From: a virus
DNA length: 27,295 nucleotides
Reading direction: 5' to 3' (one strand)
IMG/VR virus record: IMGVR_UViG_3300029319_000391
Coordinates: 1-27,295 of that record
Below the pieces are notes generated by a model. The model saw nothing but the letters and a program-made list of their open reading frames with translations, did not search any database and was not told where the DNA came from. Positions 1-8,651 of this stretch are shown piece by piece (the stretch's first letter is position 1; every line of letters starts with the position of its first letter). Made by a program: the position numbers and the translations under genes.

Positions 1-850
1 CATCTCCAAATCTAACGGTTCCGTTGTATAACTCGTCATACAAGACCTCAAAAACGCGATCAGTTGTACTAGAGGCGGAAAAAATATTATCGACTTGAGT
101 ATAACTTCCTGACAAGGCATTGTCGCTAGAGATGAATACTTGCACACTGTTTTCAATCACAGGTCCCTGACCTAATGAAATTGTTTTGAATACCTCCGTT
201 GTATCAAAAGAACCAGTTTCCTCTACGAGAGCGCCCTCAACTAATGCTAAATTGTTCCAAACTGTATTAGCTCCATCAGCAGAATCAGTAAGTGATAATT
301 CTAATTGCGTAGTATTTGATGTTAAGGACGAAATTTTTCCCCCAGTAGTGGTGTATAACGTATATGTTACTTGGCCCCCATCTTGAGGAGAAGAAATTGT
401 CACTACACGATCAGAGGCAGAAATCACAGGGTTTGCACCCGCTGGGGCATCCAAAGTAAACGATGCATTTCCTCCAGCCGAAGTAGGACCTTTCATTCTT
501 ATCCCTATCAACTCTAAAAGCTTTTTAACATTTTTTCTGTTTCGTGCGGTAGGCAAGAAATTTTCATTAGCTAAAGCATCTGCTTTAAAAGACATTACGG
601 CTCCCATGTAAGAAACCAGCTCAGCGAACATAACTGCAAAGTCGGACTCAGTAAAATTCTGATAATCTTCGGGGTATACAGCTTGCATATAGTTAAACAA
701 AGAGTCTCTTAAATCACCAAAATCCGTGGCTGCGTAATTTATTAAATCTTTTTTATTGTCAAAGTCTGCTCCAGTTTTTAGCAGCTTTTGAAAATCTGAA
801 GCCGCAGTGGTAAAAGGAATGTTGCTTGGTAAATTATAATTTCTAGTCAT
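1..850 (-). CDS. 6: Baseplate wedge protein, gp6-like (5' part only)
   Basis: This frame is open from an ATG at 850 to the left edge, so only the first 283 residues are present. T4 gp6 is a baseplate wedge protein of the J-like family that forms the dimeric ring of the baseplate. The N-terminal region shows the family pattern: TAASDFQKLL, then DFGDLRDSLFNYMQAVYPED, a Glu-rich stretch ending in AELVSYMG, and ANENFLPTARNRKNV. A Ser/Thr-rich beta region follows. The start overlaps the stop of the gp25-like gene as ATGA (847-850), which is the gp25-gp6 pairing expected for a baseplate wedge operon. The identification rests on motif and on neighbour; the C-terminal part cannot be seen. Confidence 0.85.
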   Translation of the reverse strand, partial: MTRNYNLPSNIPFTTAASDFQKLLKTGADFDNKKDLINYAATDFGDLRDSLFNYMQAVYPEDYQNFTESDFAVMFAELVSYMGAVMSFKADALANENFLPTARNRKNVKKLLELIGIRMKGPTSAGGNASFTLDAPAGANPVISASDRVVTISSPQDGGQVTYTLYTTTGGKISSLTSNTTQLELSLTDSADGANTVWNNLALVEGALVEETGSFDTTEVFKTISLGQGPVIENSVQVFISSDNALSGSYTQVDNIFSASSTTDRVFEVLYDELYNGTVRFGD

Positions 851-1308
851 AGCGATACTGTCAAGTCTGTCTGTTGATTAGTTGTTGAATCAGAAACAAC
901 TAAATGAATTTTAATGCCTGGAACGCCGAATCCGTCAAGCGCATCCCCCTGAAAAACATCAAGCTTTAACACGGTTGCTCTAGGGACATACAAAGCTAAC
1001 CCATTGATTACTTCCTTCTTTAAGTTGATTATTAAGTCCTCAGTAATGGGCTCAAAAAGATATCTACGCAAAGATAATCCAAAATTAGGGAGCATCACTC
1101 TTTCACCGCGCTCAGTTTTGATAAATTGAATTAGTTGGCTTTTTAAAAGCTCTATTCCTTTTGTTTTAGAGAATATGCCCTTTCTTTCATTTGCTGAATC
1201 ATACAAAGGATATCGAACGCCAAAAACATCATTTGAATCAATGGAGTTAATAATGTCATCCCTTGTTTTTTTAAGTGGGATTATGCCATAAATATTTGTT
1301 GTACTCAT
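847..1308 (-). CDS. 25: Baseplate wedge protein, gp25/GPW family
   Basis: A 153-residue protein of the GPW/gp25 family, the small wedge component that contacts sheath and gp6 in contractile tails. T4 gp25 is 132 residues, so the length fits. Residues 51-90 carry the family core: an amphipathic helix (GIELLKSQLIQFIKTERGER) followed by VMLPNFGLSLRRYLFEP, which is the hallmark RVM..FG....LFEP pattern. It starts at an ATG at 1308 that overlaps the TGA of the LamG protein gene by 4 bases, and it ends in a 4-base overlap with gp6. No strong Shine-Dalgarno sequence precedes it, so translational coupling is likely. This is one of the firmest calls in the window. Confidence 0.92.
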   Translation of the reverse strand: MSTTNIYGIIPLKKTRDDIINSIDSNDVFGVRYPLYDSANERKGIFSKTKGIELLKSQLIQFIKTERGERVMLPNFGLSLRRYLFEPITEDLIINLKKEVINGLALYVPRATVLKLDVFQGDALDGFGVPGIKIHLVVSDSTTNQQTDLTVSL

Positions 1309-3971
1309 GTTTGTATGTTCTTAAATAAACCCTTCTGTGCTTTGTAATTTTGTAAAACTTCACTAGTAGATAGGGGTTTTGAATAAAACTTCAGACTTCC
1401 CACAAAGCCATTTAGTCCACTAGTTAAGCCATGCCTAAGTCCCATAAAGCCACCATCTTTTGTGGAAGAATTAATTGGGTGGCCCTCTGTCCAACCACTC
1501 CCAAGGACCCATGGAGTGAAGAAAGTATCATTCTTAGGTCCATTATCAAAAGTAGTAAAGCCAGATTTTTGATTTACTGTATTGGCTGAGTAGTAAAAGC
1601 TGCTTCCATCGGCTGTATCAGGTGTGATTAAGGTGGGGATTCTAGGGGGATGTGTGGGCTCTGTGCCAAAGACATCTGACATCGCAGAGGAGCCCATCTG
1701 AACTCCATCTAGATAGACAATACATTTATCCGCAGAGACATCAAAAGTAATGTTAAGATGCACAAATCCTGCTGAAACGTCGCTCATTCTCTTTCCTTCA
1801 ACTTCATCGCCATCTCTGATTACAAATTTATTATATTTTATATTGTTCGAAGAATTTGAGCATGAAGTTCGAGGCGTAAATTCTACCGAGCTTGGCCCGA
1901 ATGCCATTGTCGGAGCGATAAAGAAGCAGCTAGAAGCAGTTGTATTCTCAACAGCTATACCAGCATTTTGCCCTGGGTCCGTATTTGTGCCTGGGACAAT
2001 ATAATCCTCGGAATAAATTACGGGATCTCGACTGAACCCAATCAGCAAGCCTCTAGTTGTGTTTGTCCCTTTAGCGTCTACAAGTGAGCTTACGTCAGGT
2101 AAATTTAAAGTTCCCCCCATATTTTCATTTCCGAGTAAAATTTTGTAGTAATTGTAGTCTCCCCAGCCTCCGCCATAATATGGCCTAAAAGAGTTGCCTG
2201 CTTCTTGTCCATTTGCGCTTGTTCCATAGTTAGGTATGTGCAACCAGCACTCCATGCTACAACCGCTAGAGTTGTACAGGAAATTCATAAATTCATCGGT
2301 GGGGGGTAGCCGCAAGTAGTTATTTGTTTTTGTTAGCTTGTAGGTGTTTACATTAAATCTAGATACTCCACCTAAGAAGGGAACGGACAGTCCAGAGGAG
2401 AACACTGAGCCGACATTTCCAACAAGTTGTGCGTTTCCGTAATCTCCTATTGTGGCACAGTTTAGTGCTCTATAGTTTTCCGAATCAGGTGTTTCCGTAT
2501 CTGCCTTCAAGAAATTGTAAATTGAGAACAAACTATCGCTAGAGATTTGATCGGTTAAGGAAAGCGCAGGAGCAGTTGTAGAGGACACTGAAGGACTAAA
2601 TACAATTGAGCCCTTCCCTACAGGAGGAACAACAAGTGGGTCTATTAGCGTTTCAGAGTTTACGCCGTAATTTCTAACAAACAAAGGCTCAATGGGGAGA
2701 ACCACATCCGTAACATCGCCAGCCTCAAAAACTAACTTCTTTTGAGAATCTAAATCAATATTTAAATTTATTGAACTCAAGTAAGAGAAATCATTTACTG
2801 GAACCTCACCTGGGGAGTATCTTTCATCACTACCAAATAAATCGGGGCCTTTTACAGCAACTTCAATTTGCTTCTTTCTTTTATTTATTTTTTGATCAAA
2901 GCTATCAATAACTGAATATAAGTTTTGCTTATGGTTAATCACTACAGCGGAGTCTTGTGCAAAACCCCCAGTCATTAGCTCAGTTATTTCCGACGAGACA
3001 TCATAAACTTGCTTCGCCTTTTGACCCTCTAATACCTGTAGGAAGTGATCCTTTTCATAGTATTGCATTAGGTCTACGGAATTATCAATAATATTGATAT
3101 CAAAAATAGTATCTACATACTGATTTAATATATCCGCAGAAACTAAACTTCCTTTTCCTCCTAAATTTGCTGCATGATTTAACTGCCACTTTACTGGATC
3201 AAGTACAAATCCAACATCCGATGCGGATGGGATCGGCTGCCCATTATAAAGTCTTTCTTGTGAATCGTAATAAAGTCCATCCTCAGATAAAACAAACAGT
3301 CCTTTCTTAGAGACTGGAGGACCAAAAATTAGACGGAAGATTGGCTCTTCGTCCTGATCTTCGGGGACTTCATTTTGACGATCAAAAAGAACGATCCCTA
3401 TGTTGTCAATTAATGTTTGACACTTGTTAGAGAAATCTATGGCTTGCTCTACCTGATGTCTCGCTAGGCCTAACGCAGCGGCTCTAGAGTTTGCGCTATA
3501 CTGGTCTGTGTTTCCTGCTAATCCGCCTGCGCCAGTCATGGGAGTGGGGCCAGTGCTGTCCTTCCAATCTTTAAACTCTTTTAGGCATGAAGAGATCTGG
3601 CTGAATAGCTCATCTCCTTGAGCGGCAAGACTTTCAAACTCAGCAAGTGCTCCATTTATAGATGCAAGGCTGTCTAAGAAATCTAAGTCTAGGCCAAATT
3701 TGCTAGACTCGCCAAATAGTGCTAATTTGCCAGTGCCAATGTCATAATCCAAGATACCCATAGAAGAGAATAGACCATTTACAACACCACCGATTGCCCT
3801 TCTTGCTGCGGCTTGGCCTTCTTTTGCAGCGGCAGCCATTGAACCTAAGACATCAGAATCAATTAGACCCAAAGCATTAATGCCAAAATTAAGCATACAA
3901 GTAGGAATGCCAAAAGCCGTATTAAGACTAGCAGCAGGATTAGTAAAATATAAAGGGTTAAAAAGTGCCAT
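1305..3971 (-). CDS. Large baseplate-associated protein with C-terminal LamG-like domain
   Basis: An 888-residue protein encoded between the gp5-like spike and gp25, so probably a baseplate or tail-tip component. Residues 1-480 match nothing I recognise; they include an Ala-rich helical part (about 40-180) and mixed charged segments. Residues about 485-885 look like a concanavalin A-like/LamG beta sandwich: CSMECWLHIP near 571 (the strand usually seen as fT.e.W) and, around 735-760, HLNITFDVSADKCIVYLDGV (the usual tfd....lYvdG). Such domains bind glycans, so a role in host contact is possible but inferred. The ATG at 3971 has a strong AGGAGA site that overlaps the previous stop. The protein is much larger than any T4 baseplate protein at this position. 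Confidence 0.7.
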   Translation of the reverse strand: MALFNPLYFTNPAASLNTAFGIPTCMLNFGINALGLIDSDVLGSMAAAAKEGQAAARRAIGGVVNGLFSSMGILDYDIGTGKLALFGESSKFGLDLDFLDSLASINGALAEFESLAAQGDELFSQISSCLKEFKDWKDSTGPTPMTGAGGLAGNTDQYSANSRAAALGLARHQVEQAIDFSNKCQTLIDNIGIVLFDRQNEVPEDQDEEPIFRLIFGPPVSKKGLFVLSEDGLYYDSQERLYNGQPIPSASDVGFVLDPVKWQLNHAANLGGKGSLVSADILNQYVDTIFDINIIDNSVDLMQYYEKDHFLQVLEGQKAKQVYDVSSEITELMTGGFAQDSAVVINHKQNLYSVIDSFDQKINKRKKQIEVAVKGPDLFGSDERYSPGEVPVNDFSYLSSINLNIDLDSQKKLVFEAGDVTDVVLPIEPLFVRNYGVNSETLIDPLVVPPVGKGSIVFSPSVSSTTAPALSLTDQISSDSLFSIYNFLKADTETPDSENYRALNCATIGDYGNAQLVGNVGSVFSSGLSVPFLGGVSRFNVNTYKLTKTNNYLRLPPTDEFMNFLYNSSGCSMECWLHIPNYGTSANGQEAGNSFRPYYGGGWGDYNYYKILLGNENMGGTLNLPDVSSLVDAKGTNTTRGLLIGFSRDPVIYSEDYIVPGTNTDPGQNAGIAVENTTASSCFFIAPTMAFGPSSVEFTPRTSCSNSSNNIKYNKFVIRDGDEVEGKRMSDVSAGFVHLNITFDVSADKCIVYLDGVQMGSSAMSDVFGTEPTHPPRIPTLITPDTADGSSFYYSANTVNQKSGFTTFDNGPKNDTFFTPWVLGSGWTEGHPINSSTKDGGFMGLRHGLTSGLNGFVGSLKFYSKPLSTSEVLQNYKAQKGLFKNIQT

Positions 3972-3979
3972 AAAATCTC

Positions 3980-5164
3980 CTATATTTGTCCTGTCAATCT
4001 TGGATCTAGATTAGGTCCTTGTGTGTAATTCAATGCCCATCGCGGGTCCATGAAGAAAGGGAATACCGTTAGGAAGAACTCATAATCAATTTCTAAATTA
4101 GTTTTTCTAATACCCATCAAAGCATCCATTAAATTAGGCGTCTGGAACGGATTTAGTTCGATGACTCCGCCTTGAGATGTATCCGATTGAATCCTAACAT
4201 TTCTCCCTGATATATTTATGTCTCCTAGGGATTTAATGTCAATTCCCATGTCTGAGTAGAGATGTATTTTATTATTACTTCTAACTTGAAAGGATGCGCC
4301 TGTGCCTCCTGGAACTTGCTCTGATGCTCCTCCAGGTAAGCCAAGGCAATCAATAAAAACTCCGTTACCGCTGTTTCTAATTACAATGTTGCCAGTATCT
4401 GATTCAAGTGTAATATTTCCAGTCTCGCTATTAAAGACGCCTGGAATTGTGGGAGTGCTCTTCTTTGAACCCGTTGAAAAGTTTGATATATTTATATTTC
4501 TTCCATCAGTAACCTTTAATGTCATCTCTCCTTCAGAGGATTCAATAATATTGTTACCAATTGAATGTAGCTTTGCGCCCTCTGGTCCAATCGTTTTATT
4601 TTCAGACTCTAAATCAGTTAGCTTTAGTGATGCGCCCTGGTCTTTACTATAAAGATTTACCTTCTGTGTATCAGATGAATCATCTAATCTAAGGCCATGT
4701 CCTCTTGCGCTTTTTAAATCAATGGCTTTGTTGTCCTTGCTTGCAGTGCGGTTCTCTCGCATCAATAAGGAGTGTCCTAGTGGGGTCGTAATGCCATAGG
4801 ACATACTTTGATTGTTGTCTTTACCGTCCTCTGCATCGTGTGGACTAAGTAGTGGAGCGCCTTGTTGTGGATCTTTGTCCTGTCTAACACCAATAGGATT
4901 TTGCTTTTGATCTTTTTCTGAATCCCAAATACTCCCAAGATAGTAATAATAAGGTCCCGTGTCGTTTTGTGCCGTATCAAAAAGAATGTCTGTATTTACC
5001 TCAGGTATGAAGCCTGCTCCTGCATACTGACCTCCACCATAAAAACTAACGTACTTTACATCTCTGTAATTTTTGGGGTCAGTAGCGTCTAAACCTTTGG
5101 GGCAAACTGTTAAGTTTCCCTTACCATCAAAATCTTTTTTTGATATAACTGTTCCTATTTGCAT
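3980..5164 (-). CDS. 5: Baseplate hub spike protein, gp5/VgrG-like, without a lysozyme domain
   Basis: A 394-residue protein with an N-terminal OB-fold-like part (about 1-110; KGNLTVCPKGLD, YYYYLGSIWD) and VgrG/gp5-like repeats after it: GHSLLMRENRTASKDNKAID followed by GHGLRLDDSSDTQKVNLYS. Then comes a low-complexity beta region (about 200-330) with regular glycines and asparagines, compatible with a beta-helical spike. T4 gp5 is 575 residues and has a T4-lysozyme-type domain between the OB fold and the helix; nothing like it is seen here, so this spike probably does not cut peptidoglycan. Its start overlaps the stop of the 63-residue gene as TGATG. Family call by motif and context. Confidence 0.78.
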   Translation of the reverse strand: MQIGTVISKKDFDGKGNLTVCPKGLDATDPKNYRDVKYVSFYGGGQYAGAGFIPEVNTDILFDTAQNDTGPYYYYLGSIWDSEKDQKQNPIGVRQDKDPQQGAPLLSPHDAEDGKDNNQSMSYGITTPLGHSLLMRENRTASKDNKAIDLKSARGHGLRLDDSSDTQKVNLYSKDQGASLKLTDLESENKTIGPEGAKLHSIGNNIIESSEGEMTLKVTDGRNINISNFSTGSKKSTPTIPGVFNSETGNITLESDTGNIVIRNSGNGVFIDCLGLPGGASEQVPGGTGASFQVRSNNKIHLYSDMGIDIKSLGDINISGRNVRIQSDTSQGGVIELNPFQTPNLMDALMGIRKTNLEIDYEFFLTVFPFFMDPRWALNYTQGPNLDPRLTGQI

Positions 5165-5355
5165 CAGACATCACCTAATCTTCTTAAATCATTTTTTAGC
5201 TTATTTTTTTGAGCATCTGATAGTTCATGTCTCTGAAAAGAGTTTAGTGTTCCACTTTTTTGCCTATCTGTAAGTCTAGCATATGGAAACTTTACTAGCT
5301 TCTCATTTCTATGAGTAATAGAAAATTGGTCTGGAGTTATTTTATTCGTCTGCAC
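5164..5355 (-). CDS. Small basic protein between hub and spike genes
   Basis: A 63-residue lysine/arginine-rich protein of unknown function. It has no ATG; the only usable start is GTG at 5355, which lies inside the end of the 997-residue gene (14-base overlap). Its stop overlaps the start of the spike gene as TGATG. Two similar helical segments can be seen (LTDRQKSGTLNSFQ and LSDAQKNKLKNDLR). The tight coupling on both sides, between hub and spike genes, suggests a baseplate hub accessory or assembly factor, but no family is recognised. The reading frame is short and the start non-ATG, so the gene is likely rather than certain. Confidence 0.6.
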   Translation of the reverse strand: MQTNKITPDQFSITHRNEKLVKFPYARLTDRQKSGTLNSFQRHELSDAQKNKLKNDLRRLGDV

Positions 5356-8335
5356 TTGTTATCGTCCCCGCTATATCCTTTACAAGTGAAAACTCTGACT
5401 CTGCCTTGTTGTTTTTTATCATGTGTCTAAATCCTACTATTTTATATAGTCCACTGAAAAAGTCAGCGGTCCCCATGCCGTAATCGCCCTGTGTTTTTAG
5501 TGTTGGGATGCTTTTCAGAAAAACAATACCAGGTTTTAACATGTGAGAAAAATTAGATAAATTAAACATTGGTAAAGTTTTTATCGCGCCCATGTATTGT
5601 TTCTCAAATAGCTCCATGAATAGCATACAAATTGCTATGGTATCTGAATAGTAATTTTTTCTTATTGATCTTCCTAATCCAACAGTTTCCTTTATAAGAA
5701 TATCTGTTAGATCAGTGCTTAATCCCGCTAAATTAATCGTTGTTCCGCCCAATGAATTAAATTCTGCGCCGCCGTAGCTGCCATGAGATCTAATATTATC
5801 TAGAACTCTATAAATATCCTGCATCTGCTCTTCCGTAGAAGGCTTTCCGTCAATTGGACCGCCAGCCAACCTAGTTGAGTACCTATAAGCGACATTATAA
5901 TAAATTTCCTCTAAAGATCCTAAAAATTGATTAAAAATAAAGTTATCAGCGTCAAAAGTATAAGATAATACATTAGAGTTCTCGGCGTTTGCTATAAAGA
6001 AAGGAACATTTAACTCAAATATATCCTCAAGTGTTGATTTATTCTCATCTTTATTTAAAAAACTAAACAAATCAGGAAGGCTTCTGGTAAATTCTTGTTT
6101 AGCATAATCATAATCATTAAAGAATCCTAGGGGAGTTGGATGCAAAGCTCTCTGTGCGGCCTGAATTTTTGCGAAATAAGTGTCATTTAGACCTCTTAAC
6201 ATCCTGGTTTTATCAGATCTCGAACCCTCAGCCACAGCCGTAAGATTTTGCTCTGTTAATTGTCTACTTCCGCTATCAACTAAGGTTATATCAAGATCCC
6301 TCTGAATTCTATTCCAAAAAGGATCTAAGAAATAAGTATTATCATTATCCGTTGATAGAAAACCTAAAAGGGGAACTCCTCTTTCTACTTGTCTATAAGA
6401 TGATCTTTTAGTTGGATCTCTCTTTACTTTTTTAACTATGTTGCCATATAAGTAATCCCTAATCAAGTCCTGATCACCAAATATAAAAAATGAATCATTA
6501 TTCACTTCAACATCAATTCGAGGCTTTCTTGATTTTGTATTTATCGCTTTTCTATAACCATCAAAAGTTCCGTTACCAAATTTTTCTTGAAAAACATTAA
6601 TTATATCCAAATCGTCTTCCCAATAGTGAGTCAGTTTGTTAACAAGAGTGCTGTTTTGATTTGTTATATTCTCAATCAACCTTTGTACAACAGTAATATA
6701 ATCACCTGTATCAGGCTTTATACCTACCGCATCTTCCTCTGCCTGAAACGGCAATTCTAAAGAAAAAACAGCGTCAGCGGAATCAGTTAACTTGGATAAA
6801 AATGGATCATTTATTACAATTTTACTGTAATCAGGGTTGGTGGTTTCGCGCTCGTTTCCAGTAAAAGCGCCAGCGACGGTAACAGGATCATCAGGATTAG
6901 AGAAATAATCAACAAGACTTTGAGCGCCCCACAGAACTGTACGAGGGTAAGAGAGGCCTTTTGGTAATAAATCTTGCGCCTGTTCGATACGCGAACGAGT
7001 TTCCACATCTCTTTCACTTATCGAGTACCCTCTATAAAAAACAGGATCTACATCTGATGCAACAGCTTCAGAATTATTACCTCTTAATCCTATTTTAGAT
7101 AAAAATTCTCTTTGTATCTCCGTTATATTTTTTATTTTTCCTGCACCTCGTGAAGGGTCATCAAGTTGTTTTGCAAGTCCAATATGTTCGGCACCCAGCA
7201 GTCGCATACTTAAAGATCTGAACTGTTCTAGTGGTTCGAAGGCTCTGGCATTGGGACGCTCCACGTCGCTCGGAATGGTTATATCGAACTGTGTATTATA
7301 AAAGTTTGAGTTTGAGCCATGATATTGACTCAACACTTCACTAATGACAGGAGATAATAATTGATCTAAATTAGGTAAAACAATTAAATGATTTTTTATA
7401 CCTAATTTATGGAAATAATTAGATATTAATTTGACAATACAATCATGTATAGATGGGGTGAACCCCTCCCATTCATTTAATTTTTTGTTTTCACCATTTC
7501 CCTCATAATCCCAAGCAATTATTGGTACAGCAATTGTTTTAAAGTTTAAAAGAGTTCGGTCTAAAGTGGTTTGTTCGTCAAACTGTCTACTGATATGATT
7601 TGGTGTAAAATGATATGTTACAGTCTCTTTTTTTCCATCATTAGAATATTCAATCTGACCTAAAATAGTGGCGAAAGGACCGCCCCAATAGCGTGTATCG
7701 TCTCCCACTCCATACGCAATGTATACACGCTGACCTCGCATGTTCTTTTTAATAACATCTCGAAGCTCTCTCCCGCTCAGGACAGGATTATTTGGGTCGT
7801 TTTTGGCAGCTTTTAGGCCGCCAAACCCAGTAAGAGCAGCTTCCAAGCCTTCTAGATTAATGTCTCTGCCCTCAGCCTCTAACGCGGCTTTATTGTACTT
7901 TAAATTCGATAACCGATCACCTAAAGAAAGCAGAAAAAACTTTTTTAGAATTTCTAATCCAGGCTCATAGGTTTTTAATTTTATCTCTGGACTCTTAACT
8001 CCTTGTGTTTTAGCAGCACCAAAATTGAAGCTATGTTCAAACTCAAGTAAGTTAACATCACTACTCAACATGGTTATGGCCCTCTTTCCAGCCACATTCT
8101 TATAAGTTTCGTAATAGTTTTTTTTGCCCTCAGCAGTGCCTACTTTGTCAATCCACTTTTTTTCACTCCGACTACCATCAGTAGCAAACTGATTTAAATC
8201 AGCCGAGAATCTAGCGAAACTTTCATAACTACTAAAATGGTCAGCTAACTCTTTATCAGTAGTTATAAAAATATTATATGTTCCCACCCTATTATCAGTG
8301 AATGGGCGAAAAACTTCTCTTCCTTTCTTTGCCAT
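5342..8335 (-). CDS. Very large baseplate hub-region protein (unrecognised family)
   Basis: A 997-residue protein lying between the gp53/LysM-like protein and the gp5-like spike. In T4-like and other contractile systems this position belongs to the hub (gp27 or gpD type), so a hub role is inferred from context only. I recognise no domain with confidence. Residues about 195-270 include YIAYGVGDDTRYWGGPF and KKETVTYHFTPNH, which read as beta-rich structural sequence. The remainder is a mosaic of charged helices and beta segments, without signal peptide or membrane segment. T4 gp27 has 391 residues, so this protein is more than twice that size and may be a fusion. The ATG at 8335 overlaps the previous stop as TAATG. 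Confidence 0.55.
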   Translation of the reverse strand: MAKKGREVFRPFTDNRVGTYNIFITTDKELADHFSSYESFARFSADLNQFATDGSRSEKKWIDKVGTAEGKKNYYETYKNVAGKRAITMLSSDVNLLEFEHSFNFGAAKTQGVKSPEIKLKTYEPGLEILKKFFLLSLGDRLSNLKYNKAALEAEGRDINLEGLEAALTGFGGLKAAKNDPNNPVLSGRELRDVIKKNMRGQRVYIAYGVGDDTRYWGGPFATILGQIEYSNDGKKETVTYHFTPNHISRQFDEQTTLDRTLLNFKTIAVPIIAWDYEGNGENKKLNEWEGFTPSIHDCIVKLISNYFHKLGIKNHLIVLPNLDQLLSPVISEVLSQYHGSNSNFYNTQFDITIPSDVERPNARAFEPLEQFRSLSMRLLGAEHIGLAKQLDDPSRGAGKIKNITEIQREFLSKIGLRGNNSEAVASDVDPVFYRGYSISERDVETRSRIEQAQDLLPKGLSYPRTVLWGAQSLVDYFSNPDDPVTVAGAFTGNERETTNPDYSKIVINDPFLSKLTDSADAVFSLELPFQAEEDAVGIKPDTGDYITVVQRLIENITNQNSTLVNKLTHYWEDDLDIINVFQEKFGNGTFDGYRKAINTKSRKPRIDVEVNNDSFFIFGDQDLIRDYLYGNIVKKVKRDPTKRSSYRQVERGVPLLGFLSTDNDNTYFLDPFWNRIQRDLDITLVDSGSRQLTEQNLTAVAEGSRSDKTRMLRGLNDTYFAKIQAAQRALHPTPLGFFNDYDYAKQEFTRSLPDLFSFLNKDENKSTLEDIFELNVPFFIANAENSNVLSYTFDADNFIFNQFLGSLEEIYYNVAYRYSTRLAGGPIDGKPSTEEQMQDIYRVLDNIRSHGSYGGAEFNSLGGTTINLAGLSTDLTDILIKETVGLGRSIRKNYYSDTIAICMLFMELFEKQYMGAIKTLPMFNLSNFSHMLKPGIVFLKSIPTLKTQGDYGMGTADFFSGLYKIVGFRHMIKNNKAESEFSLVKDIAGTITSADE

Positions 8336-8649
8336 TATTCTAAATCAGGAATGAAAATCCTATCCCCTTGGTTTAAATCTTCAAAAGGATCAAAATAAGA
8401 ATTATACTGCATAGGATACCACCAGTGCCCTGGAGATCCATAAAAAATGTTTGATATTTCATCGGGTCTGTTGGCACAAAATATAGGAATACGACCCTCT
8501 CTAGAAGAAATACCATTCATCTGTGTTAAAAAATCATCATACTTTGATCCCACGGAGGTTGTAACTTCTCTACCTTTATGAAGTAGCGTAACTGATCCAT
8601 AAGAATATCTTGTATAACTTTTGTTATCGCTATTATTAATAATTTCCAT
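8335..8649 (-). CDS. 53: Baseplate wedge protein, gp53-like with LysM-like end
   Basis: A 104-residue protein whose C-terminal half shows the LysM-like signature of gp53 and tail protein X types: ISNIFYGSPGHWWYPMQYNS, then DPFEDLNQGDRIFIPDLE. The spacing of the tryptophans, the Asp-Pro-Phe, the Gly-Asp and the terminal Ile-Pro matches that motif closely. In T4, gp53 joins wedges around the hub; in simpler tails the LysM protein ties hub to tube. The ATG at 8649 has GAGG upstream, and its TAA overlaps the next start as TAATG. T4 gp53 is about 196 residues, so this is a shortened version. The assignment to gp53 itself rather than to a generic LysM baseplate protein is inference. Confidence 0.68.
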   Translation of the reverse strand: MEIINNSDNKSYTRYSYGSVTLLHKGREVTTSVGSKYDDFLTQMNGISSREGRIPIFCANRPDEISNIFYGSPGHWWYPMQYNSYFDPFEDLNQGDRIFIPDLE

Positions 8650-8651
8650 AA

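Noticed and set aside
4489-4496. Exact TATAAATA (minus strand) inside the spike gene; others at 13027-13034 and 20504-20511
   Set aside because: In DNA this AT-rich a few exact 8-base matches are expected by chance, and the copies at 4489 and 20504 lie in mid-gene, far from a start. The one at 13027 is about 100 bases before the nuclease start and could be real, but nothing else supports it.
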